From AP-15 sp963833745 (GTDB taxonomy: Bacteria > Pseudomonadota > Alphaproteobacteria > ATCC43930 > CGMCC-115725), in the NCBI GenBank assembly GCA_963833745.1, contig CAWHZD010000004.1, positions 992,001 through 1,056,000 on the forward strand: a stretch of DNA of 64,000 nucleotides, given 5' to 3'. The notes under the pieces were generated by a model. The model did not search any database, was not told the origin of the DNA, and saw only the letters and a list, made by a program, of their open reading frames with translations. A program made the translations under genes and the position numbers. Below are positions 7,840 through 18,552 of this stretch, piece after piece (position 1 is the first letter of the stretch; every line of letters begins with the position of its first letter).

Positions 7840-8385
7840 TCAACGCCGTGTCGCCGCCTTTAGCGTTTTCGGGTGGACCCGGAACAGCCGGGCGACTTCG
7901 GAAGCGGGCCGATCGTCCAGCAGCATCTTTTCCGCTTCTCTGATCTGCGCGCCCGAGAGCTTCGGCGGCCGCCCAAGGTGGCGACCGGCTCGCTTGGCGG
8001 CCTCGATGCCGCCGCGCTGGCGCTCTCGCGTTTGCTCCCGCTCAAGTTCAGCGAGCGCCGCAAAGGTCTGAGCGATGAACCGGCCGATCGGGGCGGAATA
8101 GCCCAGCCACGGCATGTCCAGAATCCGCACCAGGACGCCGCGCCTGTGCTGCTCATCGAGAAGGACGACCAATTCGCCGGCGCGGCGGCCGAGTTGGTCC
8201 AAGCTTTTCACAACCAGTTCGTCCCCGAGGGTCAAACGAGACAGCAGGGCGGCCAGGCGGTTGCGGGCTTTCACCCCGCTTTCGATCTCCTCAACGACCT
8301 CGGCACAGCCGACCTCGGCGAGCGCAGCCCGTTGACGATCGAGATTCTGATCATCTGTTGAAACTCGGGCGTAGCCGACGCGCAT
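7840..8385 (-). CDS. tnpR: Tn3-type resolvase
   Basis: I take the ATG at 8383-8385, giving 181 residues beginning MRVGYARVSTDDQNLDRQRA, the canonical resolvase start with nucleophile Ser9. The segment FAALAELEREQTRERQRGGI is the dimerisation E-helix, and GRPPKLSGAQIREAEKMLLD starts the C-terminal helix-turn-helix that binds the res site. Length fits Tn3 resolvases. It resolves cointegrates at res, which should lie in the gap to the divergent tnpA. No damage is visible, so it may still be active. Confidence 0.92.
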   Translation of the reverse strand: MRVGYARVSTDDQNLDRQRAALAEVGCAEVVEEIESGVKARNRLAALLSRLTLGDELVVKSLDQLGRRAGELVVLLDEQHRRGVLVRILDMPWLGYSAPIGRFIAQTFAALAELEREQTRERQRGGIEAAKRAGRHLGRPPKLSGAQIREAEKMLLDDRPASEVARLFRVHPKTLKAATRR

Positions 8386-8538
8386 TTTGTCTGAGACCTT
8401 TCGTCCGTGACAATGCACTGATTTTGTTGCCGCCGTGAAGAGCGGAAAAAAGGTGGACCTTTTCTCTACCCTGGGGAGGCGCGCGAGCTACGGTCTTACT
8501 TCCAAACCTGACCGCACCTCCATTGGGACTCTCCAGCA
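8386..8538. promoter_or_regulatory. Probable res site and divergent promoters of tnpR/tnpA
   Basis: The 153-bp gap between divergent tnpR and tnpA is where Tn3 elements carry their resolution site and both promoters. Individual subsites were not resolved by eye, so the assignment rests on position. Confidence 0.5.
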
Positions 8539-11334
8539 ATGCCGCGTCGCCATGTCATCACGGACGTCCAGTTTGACCGCTTGCTCGCACTGCCCACGGG
8601 CGAGGCCGATCTCATTCGGCACTACACGCTCAGCCCGGATGATCTCGCCGTGATCGCGCGGCGGCGGCGGCCGCACAACCGCCTTGGCTTCGCACTTCAA
8701 CTTTGTGCCCTGCGCTACCCCGGCCGGCTGGTCCGCCCCGGCGAGACGGTGCCGATGGAAGTTGCGTGGTTTCTCGGCGAGCAACTCGATATCGATCCCG
8801 CCGCGATCAGCGACTACGCGATCCGAGCCCAGACCCGATACGAGCAGCTTGACACATTGCGCGAGGTCTTCGGCTTTCGGGGCTTCACCCAGCCTGATCA
8901 TCGGGCCCTGTCACAATGGCTGCTGCCGATCGCCATGACGACAGCAAGCGCGGTGTCTGTGGCCGAGGCGCTGATGGTCGAACTGCGCCGGCGAGGGATC
9001 GCCGCGCCTGGCCTCACCGTCATAGACCGAATGGTGGCGACAGCGATGCTGGGCGCGGAACGAAAGGTCGCCGAACAGCTGATCCGTGGCTTGTCGGAAT
9101 TGCAGCGGGCGGCGTTGGACGCTCTTTTGGAAATCCGTGACAAAACAGCGATCAGCACCTTGGCTTGGGCGCGTCAGTCGCCCGGCGCACCAGGCTTTCG
9201 GTCCTTGGCGCGTCTGATTGACCAGCTTGATCACCTGCGCCAGATCGGGCTCGATCCTGGCGTAAGGGCGGCCGTCCATCCCGATCGGATAAAGCAACTC
9301 GCGCAGGAGGGCGCACGCCTCACAGCTCAACATCTGAGGGCGCTGTCGTCGGCGCGGCGGCGCGCCATCCTGTTGGTGACCGTGCTCGACAGCACAGAGC
9401 GCCTGACCGACGACGCCATCGGCGTCTTTGACCGTTTGATTGGGCGCCTATTTCGGCGCGCCGAGCGCCGGGCCTCGGCGGACCTACAGCGAGACGCCCG
9501 AACCATCAACGAGAAGGTCCGACTGCTCATCAAGGTCGGCGAGGTGCTGATCAGCGCCAAGGAATCCGGCGAGGAACCCTTCGGCGCCGTGGCCAGGGTC
9601 ATACCCTGGGCCCAATTCGTAGATATGATTAAAGAAGCGAAGGGGCTCATCCGGCCCGATGGGCCGGACTATCTGGTGCTCGCTGAACGCAACCATGCCC
9701 TTATGCGCCGGATCGGGCCGCTGTTTCTGGGCGCCTTCACCTTTCACGGCGTCGCCGCGGTGAGCGGCCTGGTTCGCGCGATCGAGATGCTGCGCCCCTT
9801 CTACACGGGCAATCGGCGCAGCCTGCCCAAAGATTTGCCAACCGGCTTTATCCGCCGGGGCTGGCGGCAGGCCGTGATGCCGGGCGGGAAGATCGACGGC
9901 GCGACCTACGAGCTTTGTTTCTTCGCCGAATTGCGGGATCGGCTCCGCGCCGGCGATATCTGGGTCGCCGGCAGCCGGCAGTATCGCGCCGTCGAAGATC
10001 AGCTCATCGCAAAGCCGCTGTTCGCCGCCATGAAGGAAGCCGGCCCGCTTCCTGTCTCGGCGCCGATCGAATGCGCTATCCATCTGCGACAGCGGCAGGA
10101 ACTACTCAATGAACGGCTGCGGTTGGTCGCCGGTAAGGCAGCGAAGGACCAGCTGGAGGCGCCGGAGGCGGCCGAGCTGCTTGCTGACCGGCTGTATGGA
10201 CTTCTGCCCAAGGTCCGTATCACCCACCTTCTCGGCGAGATCGCGGCGTGGACCGGCTTCGGTGATTGCTTCACCCATCTACGATCCGGCCTTCCGTTTG
10301 AGGACAACCGGGTGATCCTGACCACGGTGTTGGCCGATGCCACCAATCTCGGTTTGACCGGCATGGCCGAGGCCTGCTCCGTCGCAACCTACAAGCAGCT
10401 GGTCTGGACCGCTGGCTGGCATCTGCGGGAAGAGACCTACGGCCGCGCCCTGGCGCGGATCGTGGCCGCACAACAGGCCAATCCGCTCGCCGCCGCGTTC
10501 GGCGAGGCCACCACCTCAAGCTCAGATGGCCAACACTTTCCCTTGGGCGGGCGCGGAGAATCCACGGGAGCCGTCGACCCTCACAAGGGAAGCGCACCAG
10601 CCATCAGCTTCTATACGCATATCTCCGGCCGCTACGCGCCCTACCACAGCAAGCCGATTTCGGTCGCTGATGGCGAAGCGCTTCACGTATTGGACGGTCT
10701 GCTCTATCACGGCGCCGATCTGAGCGCGGCCGTCCACCATACCGACGGTGGCGGCGTCTCCGATCACGTGTTCGCGCTCTGTTACCTCCTGGGATTTCGC
10801 TTCGCGCCGCGCATCCCCAATCTCCATGACCGTCGGCTCTATACGTTTGGCGCCGCCGCCCAATGGCCGGCGCTGGAGCCTTTTATCGCGGGCCGGATCG
10901 ACGAGGCGCTGATCCAGGCCCATTGGGACGACATCCTCCGGTTGGCGACCTCCGTCAGAACCGGCGCCGTGCCAGCGTCGCTGATGTTGCGGCGGCTGGG
11001 TTCCTATCCACGCCAGAACGGCCTTGCCCTGGCGCTTCGCGAGGTCGGCCGGATCGAGCGGACTCTGTTCACGCTCGACTGGCTGGAGGATCCGGCGCTG
11101 CGCCGCCAGGCCACGGCGGAATTGAACAAAGGCGAGTCCCGCAACGCGCTTGCCCGCGCCGTTTGCTTCCATCGCCTCGGCCGGGTCCGCGACCGCACCC
11201 GAGAAACTCAGCAGCACAGGGCCAGCGGGCTCAACCTGGTCGTGGCCGCGATCATCCTTTGGAATACCGTCTATCTCGGGCGCGCCGTTGAAACGCTGCG
11301 CCGCCAGGGAAAAGTCATTCCCGACGAGCTGCTA
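8539..11334 (+). pseudogene. tnpA: Tn3-family transposase, first 932 codons (split by IS630)
   Basis: The frame starts MPRRHVITDVQFDRLLALPT, with the N-terminal DUF4158-type region, and contains the DDE domain of Tn3 transposases: Asp in SSSDGQHFPLGG, Asp in HTDGGGVSDHVFALCYLLG and the ELNKGESRNALARAV motif holding the Glu. At CTA (11332-11334) the gene is interrupted by IS630. It resumes at 12494 in the same frame as GHLAPLGWQHINLTGDY, so the intact protein would have had 974 residues. The truncated product ends two codons into the IS (...DELLVV). Loss of the last 42 residues probably impairs transposition. Confidence 0.92.
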
Positions 11335-11391
11335 GTGGTCTGACCGAAACATAGGATTCCCAAAATCGAGCCTTTGTGTCATGATGCCGCG

Positions 11392-12491
11392 ATGCGCAGA
11401 GATGTTGAAATCCGGCTCGGACCGGGGGATTGGGAGCGGTTGGCGGCAGTCGTGGCCGATCGCAACAGTACTCAGAAGCATGCGTGGCGGGCGCGGATCA
11501 TCCTGGCCACCGCCGAAGGCTGCGGCACGGCGGAGATCATGCGCCGGGCCGGCGTCTCGAAACCCTGCGTGTGGCGCTGGCAGCGCCGCTTCATGGAAGC
11601 CGGGGTCGATGGCCTGTTCCACGACAAGACCCGCAAGCCCGGCAAAGCGCCGATCGGCGAGCCGGTCGTCGCGCAATTGATCGCGCTCACGCTCGGCGCA
11701 CCGCCCGGCGAGACCACCCATTGGACGAGCCGTGCGATGGCCGAGACGGTGGGGCTGGCGGTCAGCACCGTGCAAAAGATCTGGCGTGCCCATGGTCTCG
11801 CCCCGCATCGGTTGCGGGTCTTCAAACTCAGCCGCGACCCGCAGTTTGCCGCCAAACTGCGCGATGTCGTGGGCCTTTACCTCGATCCGCCGGCGCACAG
11901 CCTGGTCCTCTCGGTTGACGAGAAGAGCCAGATCCAGGCGCTCGACCGCACTCAGCCGGGTTTGCCGATGAAACAAGGCCGCGCCGGGACCATGACCCAC
12001 GATTATCTGCGCAACAGCCTGCCCTCGCGAAGGCGGGGGGCACGACCACGTTGTTTGCCGCCCTCAATGTCCTCGACGGCACCGTAATCGGGCAGTGCAT
12101 GCAGCGGCACCGGCACCAGGAATTCCTGCGCTTTCTCAGTCGCCTCGAGCGCGACATCCCAGCCGGCCGGCTGATCCACGTGATCCTCGACAATTACGGC
12201 AGCCACAAGCACCCCAAAGTCCGGGCTTGGCTTGTCCGGCACCCGCGCTGGACGCTCCACTTCACCCCAACCTCGGCGTCCTGGCTCAACGCGGTCGAGG
12301 GCTTTTTTGCCAAACTAACCCGCCGGCGACTGCAGCGCGGCGTCTTCCATTCCCTCGTCGACCTCCAGGCCGCCATCAATCGCTACCTTGCCGAACACAA
12401 CCACAGTCCAAAGCCGTTCGCCTGGACCGCCGATCCCGACCGCATCATCGCCGCGGCAAACCGCGGGTACCAAGTGTTAGATTCGATCCAC
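11392..12491 (+). pseudogene. IS630-family transposase, disrupted by a 23-bp insertion
   Basis: ATG at 11392 begins MRRDVEIRLGPGDWERLAAV with an HTH (GTAEIMRRAGVSKPCVWRWQRR). The DDE domain opens with LVLSVDEKSQIQALDRTQPG, and after THDYLRN the frame breaks. The second half (FAALNVLDGTVIGQC, then VILDNYGSHKHPKV and TPTSASWLNAVEGFF, carrying the second Asp and the Glu) is in another frame; its stop lies in the last bases of the element at about 12492. The break is caused by 23 extra bases at 12016-12038; removing them joins RN to GTTTLFAALN. The transposase is therefore inactive unless supplied in trans. Confidence 0.85.
12016..12038. repeat. 23-bp near-palindromic insertion in the IS630 transposase
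   Basis: The inserted bases contain GCCCTCGCGAAGGC, a near-palindrome centred on TCGCGA and flanked by CCTG and GGGG. This resembles the short dispersed palindromes seen between genes in many alphaproteobacteria. Its exact excision would restore the transposase frame. Confidence 0.65.
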
Positions 12492-12493
12492 TA

Positions 12494-12622
12494 GGTCACT
12501 TGGCGCCCCTCGGCTGGCAGCACATCAACCTCACCGGAGATTATCTGTGGGGTGCGACAGCTATACCAGGCCCAGCGGAATTTAGGGCGCTCCGGACGGT
12601 GATCGAGAGCCTCGCCGCCTAG
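12494..12622 (+). pseudogene. tnpA: C-terminal 42 codons of Tn3 tnpA
   Basis: Directly after the duplicated TA the frame reads GHLAPLGWQHINLTGDYLWG and ends VIESLAA with a stop at 12620-12622. PLGWxHINLTGDYxW is the invariant C-terminal motif of Tn3-family transposases. It belongs to the gene at 8539-11334 and lies 17 bp before the right terminal repeat. Confidence 0.92.
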
Positions 12623-12639
12623 CGTTCACTATTTGTCAG

Positions 12640-12677
12640 CTTAGCGTGGTTTTCTGCCCGTTCTATGGCGTCACCCC
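12640..12677 (-). repeat. Right terminal inverted repeat of the Tn3-family transposon
   Basis: 38 bp ending GGCGTCACCCC on the plus strand; the complement of the left repeat with one mismatch. Confidence 0.93.
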
Positions 12678-12990
12678 TACATGTTGGAGACCGGAGGCGC
12701 CGAGCAGAAGACCATCATTTTTTGTGCACGCGACCGGCACGCTGATGACGTGGCGGTCTGCATGAACAATCTCTATGCCAAGTGGTGCGCCGATGACGGA
12801 AAGCAGCGGCTGGAGCATTACGCCTTTAAGTGTACCGCCGCCGGCAGTGGTAATGATCAACTGCCGGACTTGCGGGCCTCTTCACGTAGCCACTTTATCG
12901 CTACGACGGTGGACCTGCTGACCACCGGTGTGGACGTGCCGTGCGTGCGGAATATCGTCTTCTTCAAGTATCTAAAGTCGCCAATTAGAG
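12678..12990 (+). pseudogene. Type I restriction enzyme HsdR, internal fragment
   Basis: The frame MLETGGAEQKTIIFCARDRH, then NNLYAKWCADDGKQRLEHYA, HFIATTVDLLTTGVDVPCVR and NIVFFKYLKSPI matches the second RecA-like helicase lobe of type I restriction R subunits; TVDLLTTGVDVP is a helicase motif. It starts at the transposon end and stops where an IS630 end joins, before the expected QMVGRGTR motif. Both flanks of the gene are missing and no hsdM or hsdS is in the window. It is a dead remnant of a restriction-modification locus. Confidence 0.82.
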
Positions 12991-13255
12991 CATTTTCCGA
13001 TCAGACGTAGCCGGCAGCAAAGAGCAGTTCGATCGGGTTGAGGTCGGGCGAATAGGGCGGCAGATAGAGCAGCTCGGCGCCGGCGGCGCGGATCGCCCGG
13101 CGCACGCCCTGGACCTTGTGGGCCGGCAAATTATCCATCACGACGATGTCGCCGGGCGCGAGGGTCGGTGTCAGGCACTGCTCGACATAGGCCTGGAAGA
13201 TGGCGCCGTTCATCGGTCGATCGATGACAAACGGGGTAAGCATCCGGCGAAGGCC
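12991..13255 (-). pseudogene. IS630-family transposase, C-terminal fragment
   Basis: Minus-strand coding gives TPFVIDRPMNGAIFQAYVEQ, then PGDIVVMDNLPAHKVQGVRR and LYLPPYSPDLNPIELLFAAG, the typical second half of an IS630 DDE transposase (Asp in VMDNLPAHK, Glu in NPIE). The stop comes just after PIE, whereas the family usually continues some 25 residues, and upstream of about 13255 the resemblance disappears. It belongs to a different IS630 subgroup from the copy in Tn3. The bases GAGCATTTTCCGATCAGACG at its left look like the element end, abutting hsdR. Confidence 0.78.
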
Positions 13256-13392
13256 GCGGTGCGTTGCGTTCAGGCGGCGGCGTGGATGGCGGCGCTTTTC
13301 CAATGCCAGGGCTCGGCAAGCGTCGGTGAAGGGTGTTGACCCTGAGCCCCCCGTATTCGACAGCTCTTGGGCCGATGCCGGAGACAAGCCCT

Positions 13393-16300
13393 TCAGCCCG
13401 CAAGCGGCTCGAATAGGCGCTCTATGTCAGCGGCATCGAGCAGCGGCCCGGCGGCATCGCGCGCATTGAGAATGCCGGAAGCCAAGGCGCGCTTGCGCTC
13501 CTGCAGCTCGATTATGCGCTCCTCGACCGTGCCCTGGGTTACCAGCTTGTAGACGAACACCGGCTTGTCCTGACCGATGCGGTGCGCCCGATCGGTAGCC
13601 TGGTCTTCCACCGCGGGGTTCCACCAGGGATCATAGTGGATCACGGTATCGGCGGCGGTCAGGTTGAGCCCGGTGCCGCCGGCACGCAAGCTGATGAGGA
13701 ACAGCGGCACCTTGCGCTTCTGAAACCTCGCGACTGGGTCGGCGCGGTCGGTCGTGTTGCCGCGCAACTCGACATAGTCGATCCCGGCGCGCGCCAGCTC
13801 CGGCTTGATCAGGTCGAGCATGCTGGTGAATTGCGAAAACAGCAGAATACGCCGGCCGTCCTCGATCAGCGGCGGCAGCATCTCCAGCAAATGGCCGAGC
13901 TTGACACTCACACTGACGCCGCGCGCGGCCGCGAGTTTGACGAGGTGCGGATCGCAGCACACCTGGCGCAGCTTCAAGAGGGCGTCAAGAATGACGATGT
14001 GGCTGCGGGCCAAGCCCTTGGCCGCCACCGCCTGCCGCACCTTCTCGTGCATTGCCAGACGCACCGTCTCGTAGAGATCGCGTTGCGGCCCCGCCAATTC
14101 GAGCGGTATCGGGATTTCGCTCTTCGGCGGCAGGTCGGCGGCGACAATCGCCTTGGTCCGCCGCAAGAGAAAGGGCTTGACGCGCGCGGCGAGGACGGCG
14201 CGGCGATGACTGTCTTGGCGCTTTTCGATCGGGTTCCGAAACACGCGGCCGAAGCGTTTCGCATCGCCAAGCAGGCCTGGCATCAGAAACGCGAATTGCG
14301 ACCACAGCTCGCCCAGATGGTTCTCGACCGGCGTACCGGTCAGGCACAGGCGATGGCGGGCGTCGAGCCGGCACACCAACTGCGTAGCCTTGGCCGCGAC
14401 ATTCTTGATCGCCTGCGACTCGTCGAGCACTGCGATATGCCATGCGATCGGCAGCAGCCGGTCGGCGTCGCGCGGCAGCAGCGCGTAGGTGGTCACGACG
14501 AGGTCGCTGTTGGCGATCTCACCAAACCGCTTGGCGCGGTCGGAGCCATGCAGCGAGAGGACGCGCAGCTCCGGTGCGAGACGTGCCGCCTCGGCGCACC
14601 AATTCGGCACTACACTGGTCGGGCAGATGACAAGGCAGGGCCGGTCAAGCCGCCCTTCGCGCTTCTCGACAAGGACATGGGCGAGCGTCTGCACGGTCTT
14701 TCCGAGGCCCATATCGTCGGCGAGAATGCCGCCGAGATCGAACGCGCGCAGGAATTGCAGCCAGTCGAGCCCGGCTTGTTGATACAAGCGGAGCTGCGTC
14801 TTGAGCCCGGCGGGCGGCGCCACCTTCTCGATCTGCGCAAAGGCCTTGAGACGCTGCACCAACGCGCGCAGCCGCTCGCCGCCAAGCCAGCGCAGGCGCG
14901 TCGCGGCCTCGATTGCGGCGAGCGCGGCGCCTTCCCCGACCGAGATGTCGAGCCCGCCGCCCGGTGACAGGGTTTCCGGGTGGTACAGCTCGACGAGCGC
15001 CGACAGGATCGCCTTGGTGCGGTCGAGAGGCAGGGCAACAAGGCGGCCGTCGGCGAGGGTGCCGAACACGATGCCGTTATGCGCCAGCGCATCGAGACTG
15101 TCGGCCATGCCCTGCTGAGGCAGCTGCCGCACGAGCGAGGTCAGCACCGGCAGCAGCGTCACCCGCTCGCCACCCACATCGATGCCCAGATCGAGCGAGA
15201 ACCACCAGCCGCTGCCTTCGGATACCGCGGCCGTCCACTCGCCGCTGCCGTCCACGACGCGATGGCGAAAGCCGTCCTCGAACTCGATCCGCCAACCCTC
15301 GGCTTCGAGTGTCGGTACCGCTTCGTAGACGAAGCCCGGCCATCCTGCCGCATCCTCGTGCAAACCCAACGCGAGATAGGCGCCATCGCTGCTGCGTTTG
15401 CTGAAATCGCAGGCTAGTCCCAGACCCAACCGTCGCAGCTGGTCGTATGCCGCTCGTTCGGCGGCGATGTCCCGACGCTGTACCACAAGCCGCCCACCTT
15501 CGACCCGGCGCATCTCCTCGGGCGCGGCGGCGAGATCGATCACCCGCCCGTCATAGGCAAAGCCGAGCAGCGCGATATCGACGCTCTCGTCGGCCTCTCG
15601 CGACGGCACCCGATAACCCCAATTGCGCCGCCGGTTGGCTAGGTGCAGCACCGGGACCGGCGCGGCATCTCGGACCTCCTCGGCGATGTCGGCGCGCGGG
15701 CGCGGCAGGGCGAAATCGCGGAAATCGCACTCGAAAACGCCGCCGAGCGCTGCCGCCTGCACGGGGTCGATCGGCGGTGCCGCCAGGAACGCGCCGACAG
15801 CCCTGACGGCAGATCGAATTCGAGCGGCCCGGCAAGGCGGGCCTCGGGATCGACATACCAGGGCGCGGCGCAGGGCAAGCCGATCGCCCCACCCTCGATG
15901 TCGACAATGGCCGCGCTCTGGTGCCCATTCTCGCCGAGCTGCCAGCCGAGTCGGGCCGACCGCTGCGGCCCGAGTGCAAGCGGCGGGCTCGCGATCTCGT
16001 GCCAGCGGCACCGGCCGGTCGCGATGATGTGCTCCATCACCAGATGGAGCGTACCGGGATCGTCAGGAAGCTGCGGCGATCCGAAGGAAAGGCTCCGCAT
16101 CAACCGGGCGATCAGCCGATCTTCGGGCTGGACATATTTTGCCGTCGAGGTTTCGAGTTCGGACGGGCAAGCCCGGTCGCTGCCGTAAGCTCCGCTCTTC
16201 AGCACCCGTGCGACGCGCAGATCGAGCGCGAAGGGCTGGCCCGGACGGGGCGAAGTATCGACACGGAAGACGATCTCTTCGGGGGTGCGGGCGGGTTTGC

Positions 16301-16730
16301 TCGACCCGCGCTTTAGCCGATCGAGCCAGCCAGCAACCGAACCACCGAGCGGGTCGGCGGCGATCCCCTGCGGCGGGTTGCGTAGCGCCTCCAGCAGCAC
16401 CGCGGCGACGTGCTTGCAATCGATGACCACCGGGCAGCTGCACTGGCCCGACAGCCGGATCCGTGGACCCAGCTTGATCTGGGCAAAGACGTGGTAGGGC
16501 CGCTTGCGCGTCCCCTGGACGTCGGCGATGAGCCGCTGCCCACCGTTGTCGGCGTGCAGATCGCGCACCGCGCCGCTGCGTTGATACGAGCGCCCCTTAT
16601 CGAGTTCGTACCCGAGGCAGCGGCGAATGTCGCTTTCGTCATAGGGGAGGGCAAGCGAACCCCGCGACAAGCGCAGCGGAAGGACATCGTTCAAGGTGGC
16701 CTCCGGCTGACCGAAGTGCCGACAGTTCAT
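13393..16730 (-). pseudogene. SWIM zinc-finger SNF2-family helicase, one frameshift
   Basis: Two overlapping frames together encode about 1110 residues. The first (16730 to about 15808) has a SWIM zinc finger, SGQCSCPVVIDCKHVAAVLL (C-x-C...C-x-H). The second (to 13393) has the SNF2 ATPase: motif I LADDMGLGKTVQTLAHVL, the Walker B box as DESQAIKN, motif III LTGTPVENHLGELWS and motif VI QATDRAHRIGQ. A one-base deficit near 15808 in a GGG run (DLPSG to AVGAFLAAPPIDPVQ) separates them. These proteins are chromatin-remodeller-like DNA translocases whose bacterial role is poorly known. If the indel is an assembly error, the gene is complete. Confidence 0.87.
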
Positions 16731-16834
16731 GATCGGCGCCGGCGGGTGTCAAGCATCGCCGCCCCGCGTTGATACGCTCGGGAACATGCGCCGCATACTG
16801 ACCGGCAACGGGGCACCCCAGCGGCGAATCGCGG

Positions 16835-18481
16835 TTAAGCGGCGGTGGCTTCGGCGAGCGGGGCACCCCAGTTCCAAGGCAGGAGTTCGTCGAGCCGGGC
16901 AGCCGGGTGATCATTGATTCGACGGAGCACGTCGGCCAGCCAAGCCTGAGGATCGATGTCGTTCATCTTGGCGGTAACGATGAGGCTATACATGAACGCT
17001 GCCCGCTCTCCACCGCGATCGGAGCCGGCGAACAACCATGCCCGTCGTCCGAGCGCAATCCCGCGCAACGCGCGCTCGGCGGCGTTGTTGCTGAGGCAAA
17101 TACGACCATCATCAAGGAAGCGTGCAAACGCCACCCAGCGCTTGAGCATGTATTCCATCGCCTGGGCGACGTCGTTGTGACGCGATAGCTTGGCGCGTTC
17201 CTCACGCATCCAGGATTCCAGCTCGGCGATCAGCGGCGCGCTCAATTCCTGGCGCACGGCTCTGCGCTGGTCGGCGCCCTGGCCGTTAATCCGACGTTCG
17301 ATGTCGAACAGAGCGTCGATGCGACGGACCGCCTCCAAAGCGACGGGCGAGATGACGGCCGGTCTTTTGCCTTGTGCTTTGCGCCGGGCGCTGGCAGCCA
17401 GATCGGCCAGGACGAAGAACCTGCGGCGGGCATGGACCCAACACGCCGCTTCCCGAACCAAGCCAGGCTGGCGTCCCTGCTCATAAAGCTTGTTGTATCC
17501 GCCATACGCATCAGCCTGGAAGATACCGGCATAAGCGTGCAGATGGCGCTGGGAGTGCTCGCTGGTGCGGTCCCGTGAGTAATAGAACATTGCCGCCGGC
17601 GGTGCCGGGCCGCCGAACGGCCGATCGTCGCGTACATAGGTCCACAATCGACCGGTGATTGTTTTGCCCTTGGCCAGGACCGGCACCGTGGTGTCATCGC
17701 CATGCAGGCGTTCGGCCGCCAGCACATGGGCTTCGATCAAGCTATAAAGCGGCTTCAACACGGCGGCACAGGTCCCGACCAGATCGGCCAGGGTCGACAA
17801 GCTCACCGCGACACCCTCACGGGAGAAGCGTTCGCACTGCCGGTTGAGAGGTTGGTGCAGGCCGAACTTCTCGAACAGAACCATGGCCAACAGGCTCGGT
17901 CCGGCCCAGCCACGCGGGATCGTATGAAACGGTGCCGGTGGCTGCGTGATCTTCTCGCATTCCCGGCAGGTGAATTTCTCCCGCACCGTCTGGATTACCT
18001 TCCACTGGCGCGGAATGCTTTCCAGGGTCTCCGTGATGGTCTCGCCCAGCTTGGCGAGTTTAGTCGATCCGCAGCAGGCGCACGCGCTCGGGGCGGGAAC
18101 GACGACGCGCTCACGGGGCAGATGATCCGGGAACGGCTTGCGCGACGACCTCTGGCGGGTGAACGCCTTGACCACCGTGGTCTTCGCCGCCGCTTGTTCG
18201 GCCCTGAGTTCATCTTCGCTGGCCGAGGCCTCCAGCTCCTCGAGCTGCAGCTCCATCTGATCCAGCAGGCGCGCCGACCGCTCGGAACGCTGGCCGTAGA
18301 TCTCGCGCTTAAGCTTCTCGATCTCCAGCTTCAAATGGGCAATCAGGGCCTGATCGTCGGAGAGCTTGGCTTGCACCGACGCCGCCAGGGCTTGGGCGGC
18401 GATCCGTTCGGCGCGCTCGGCGGCAAGCGCCGCTTTCAGCGCGTCGATCTCATCCTCGGAAGGGGTTCCGGGCGTCGTCAC
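16835..18481 (-). CDS. tnpC: IS66 family transposase TnpC
   Basis: 548 residues. A coiled coil near residues 15-85 (LIAHLKLEIEKLKREIYGQR) is followed by a zinc-ribbon (CACCGSTKLAKLGE and FTCRECEKI) and the DDE domain with Asp in RLHGDDTTVPVLAKG, Asp in FQADAYGGYNKLYE and Glu in LSNNAAERALRGIALGRRAW. The C-terminal PWNW motif of IS66 transposases is present (ELLPWNWGAP). Length and order of domains match intact members. It is the last gene of the IS. Confidence 0.95.
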   Translation of the reverse strand: MTTPGTPSEDEIDALKAALAAERAERIAAQALAASVQAKLSDDQALIAHLKLEIEKLKREIYGQRSERSARLLDQMELQLEELEASASEDELRAEQAAAKTTVVKAFTRQRSSRKPFPDHLPRERVVVPAPSACACCGSTKLAKLGETITETLESIPRQWKVIQTVREKFTCRECEKITQPPAPFHTIPRGWAGPSLLAMVLFEKFGLHQPLNRQCERFSREGVAVSLSTLADLVGTCAAVLKPLYSLIEAHVLAAERLHGDDTTVPVLAKGKTITGRLWTYVRDDRPFGGPAPPAAMFYYSRDRTSEHSQRHLHAYAGIFQADAYGGYNKLYEQGRQPGLVREAACWVHARRRFFVLADLAASARRKAQGKRPAVISPVALEAVRRIDALFDIERRINGQGADQRRAVRQELSAPLIAELESWMREERAKLSRHNDVAQAMEYMLKRWVAFARFLDDGRICLSNNAAERALRGIALGRRAWLFAGSDRGGERAAFMYSLIVTAKMNDIDPQAWLADVLRRINDHPAARLDELLPWNWGAPLAEATAA

Positions 18482-18552
18482 GAGGCCGATTATCGCACGG
18501 CGTCGAATTTCCTCCTTGTCTCAACCAATGGGTGAGTCAAAAAGACGCAGCC

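Larger units (their letters stand above)
11335..12491 (+). mobile_element. IS630-family element inserted at a TA inside tnpA
   Basis: A TA dinucleotide at 11333-11334 is repeated at 12492-12493. Deleting everything from 11335 to 12493 restores an uninterrupted tnpA frame through DELL-GHLAPLGW. TA duplication is the IS630/Tc1-mariner hallmark. The ends start GTGGTCTGACCG on the left and GTGGATCGAATC when the right end is read inwards, a weak terminal match. Confidence 0.88.
7651..12677. mobile_element. Tn3-family transposon with nested IS630
   Basis: Two 38-bp terminal inverted repeats with one mismatch (7651-7688 and 12640-12677; both begin GGGGTGACGCC from outside) enclose divergent tnpR and tnpA genes, the Tn3 hallmark. 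The element is 5027 bp, of which about 1.16 kb is an IS630 insertion in tnpA. No accessory genes are carried. The flanking 5-mers differ (GGAAG at left, TACAT at right), and the flanks belong to different genes (ECF sigma and hsdR). The element is therefore not in its original insertion context on both sides; later recombination or deletion is inferred. Confidence 0.92.

Noticed and set aside
12001..12060. Programmed ribosomal frameshift in the IS630 transposase
   Set aside because: The frames are separated by 23 extra bases rather than by a slippery heptamer, and deletion of them restores a normal protein.
13582..14967. A 461-codon plus-strand ORF
   Set aside because: It is antisense to the SNF2 ATPase domain, whose motifs are clear; high GC makes long shadow frames common.
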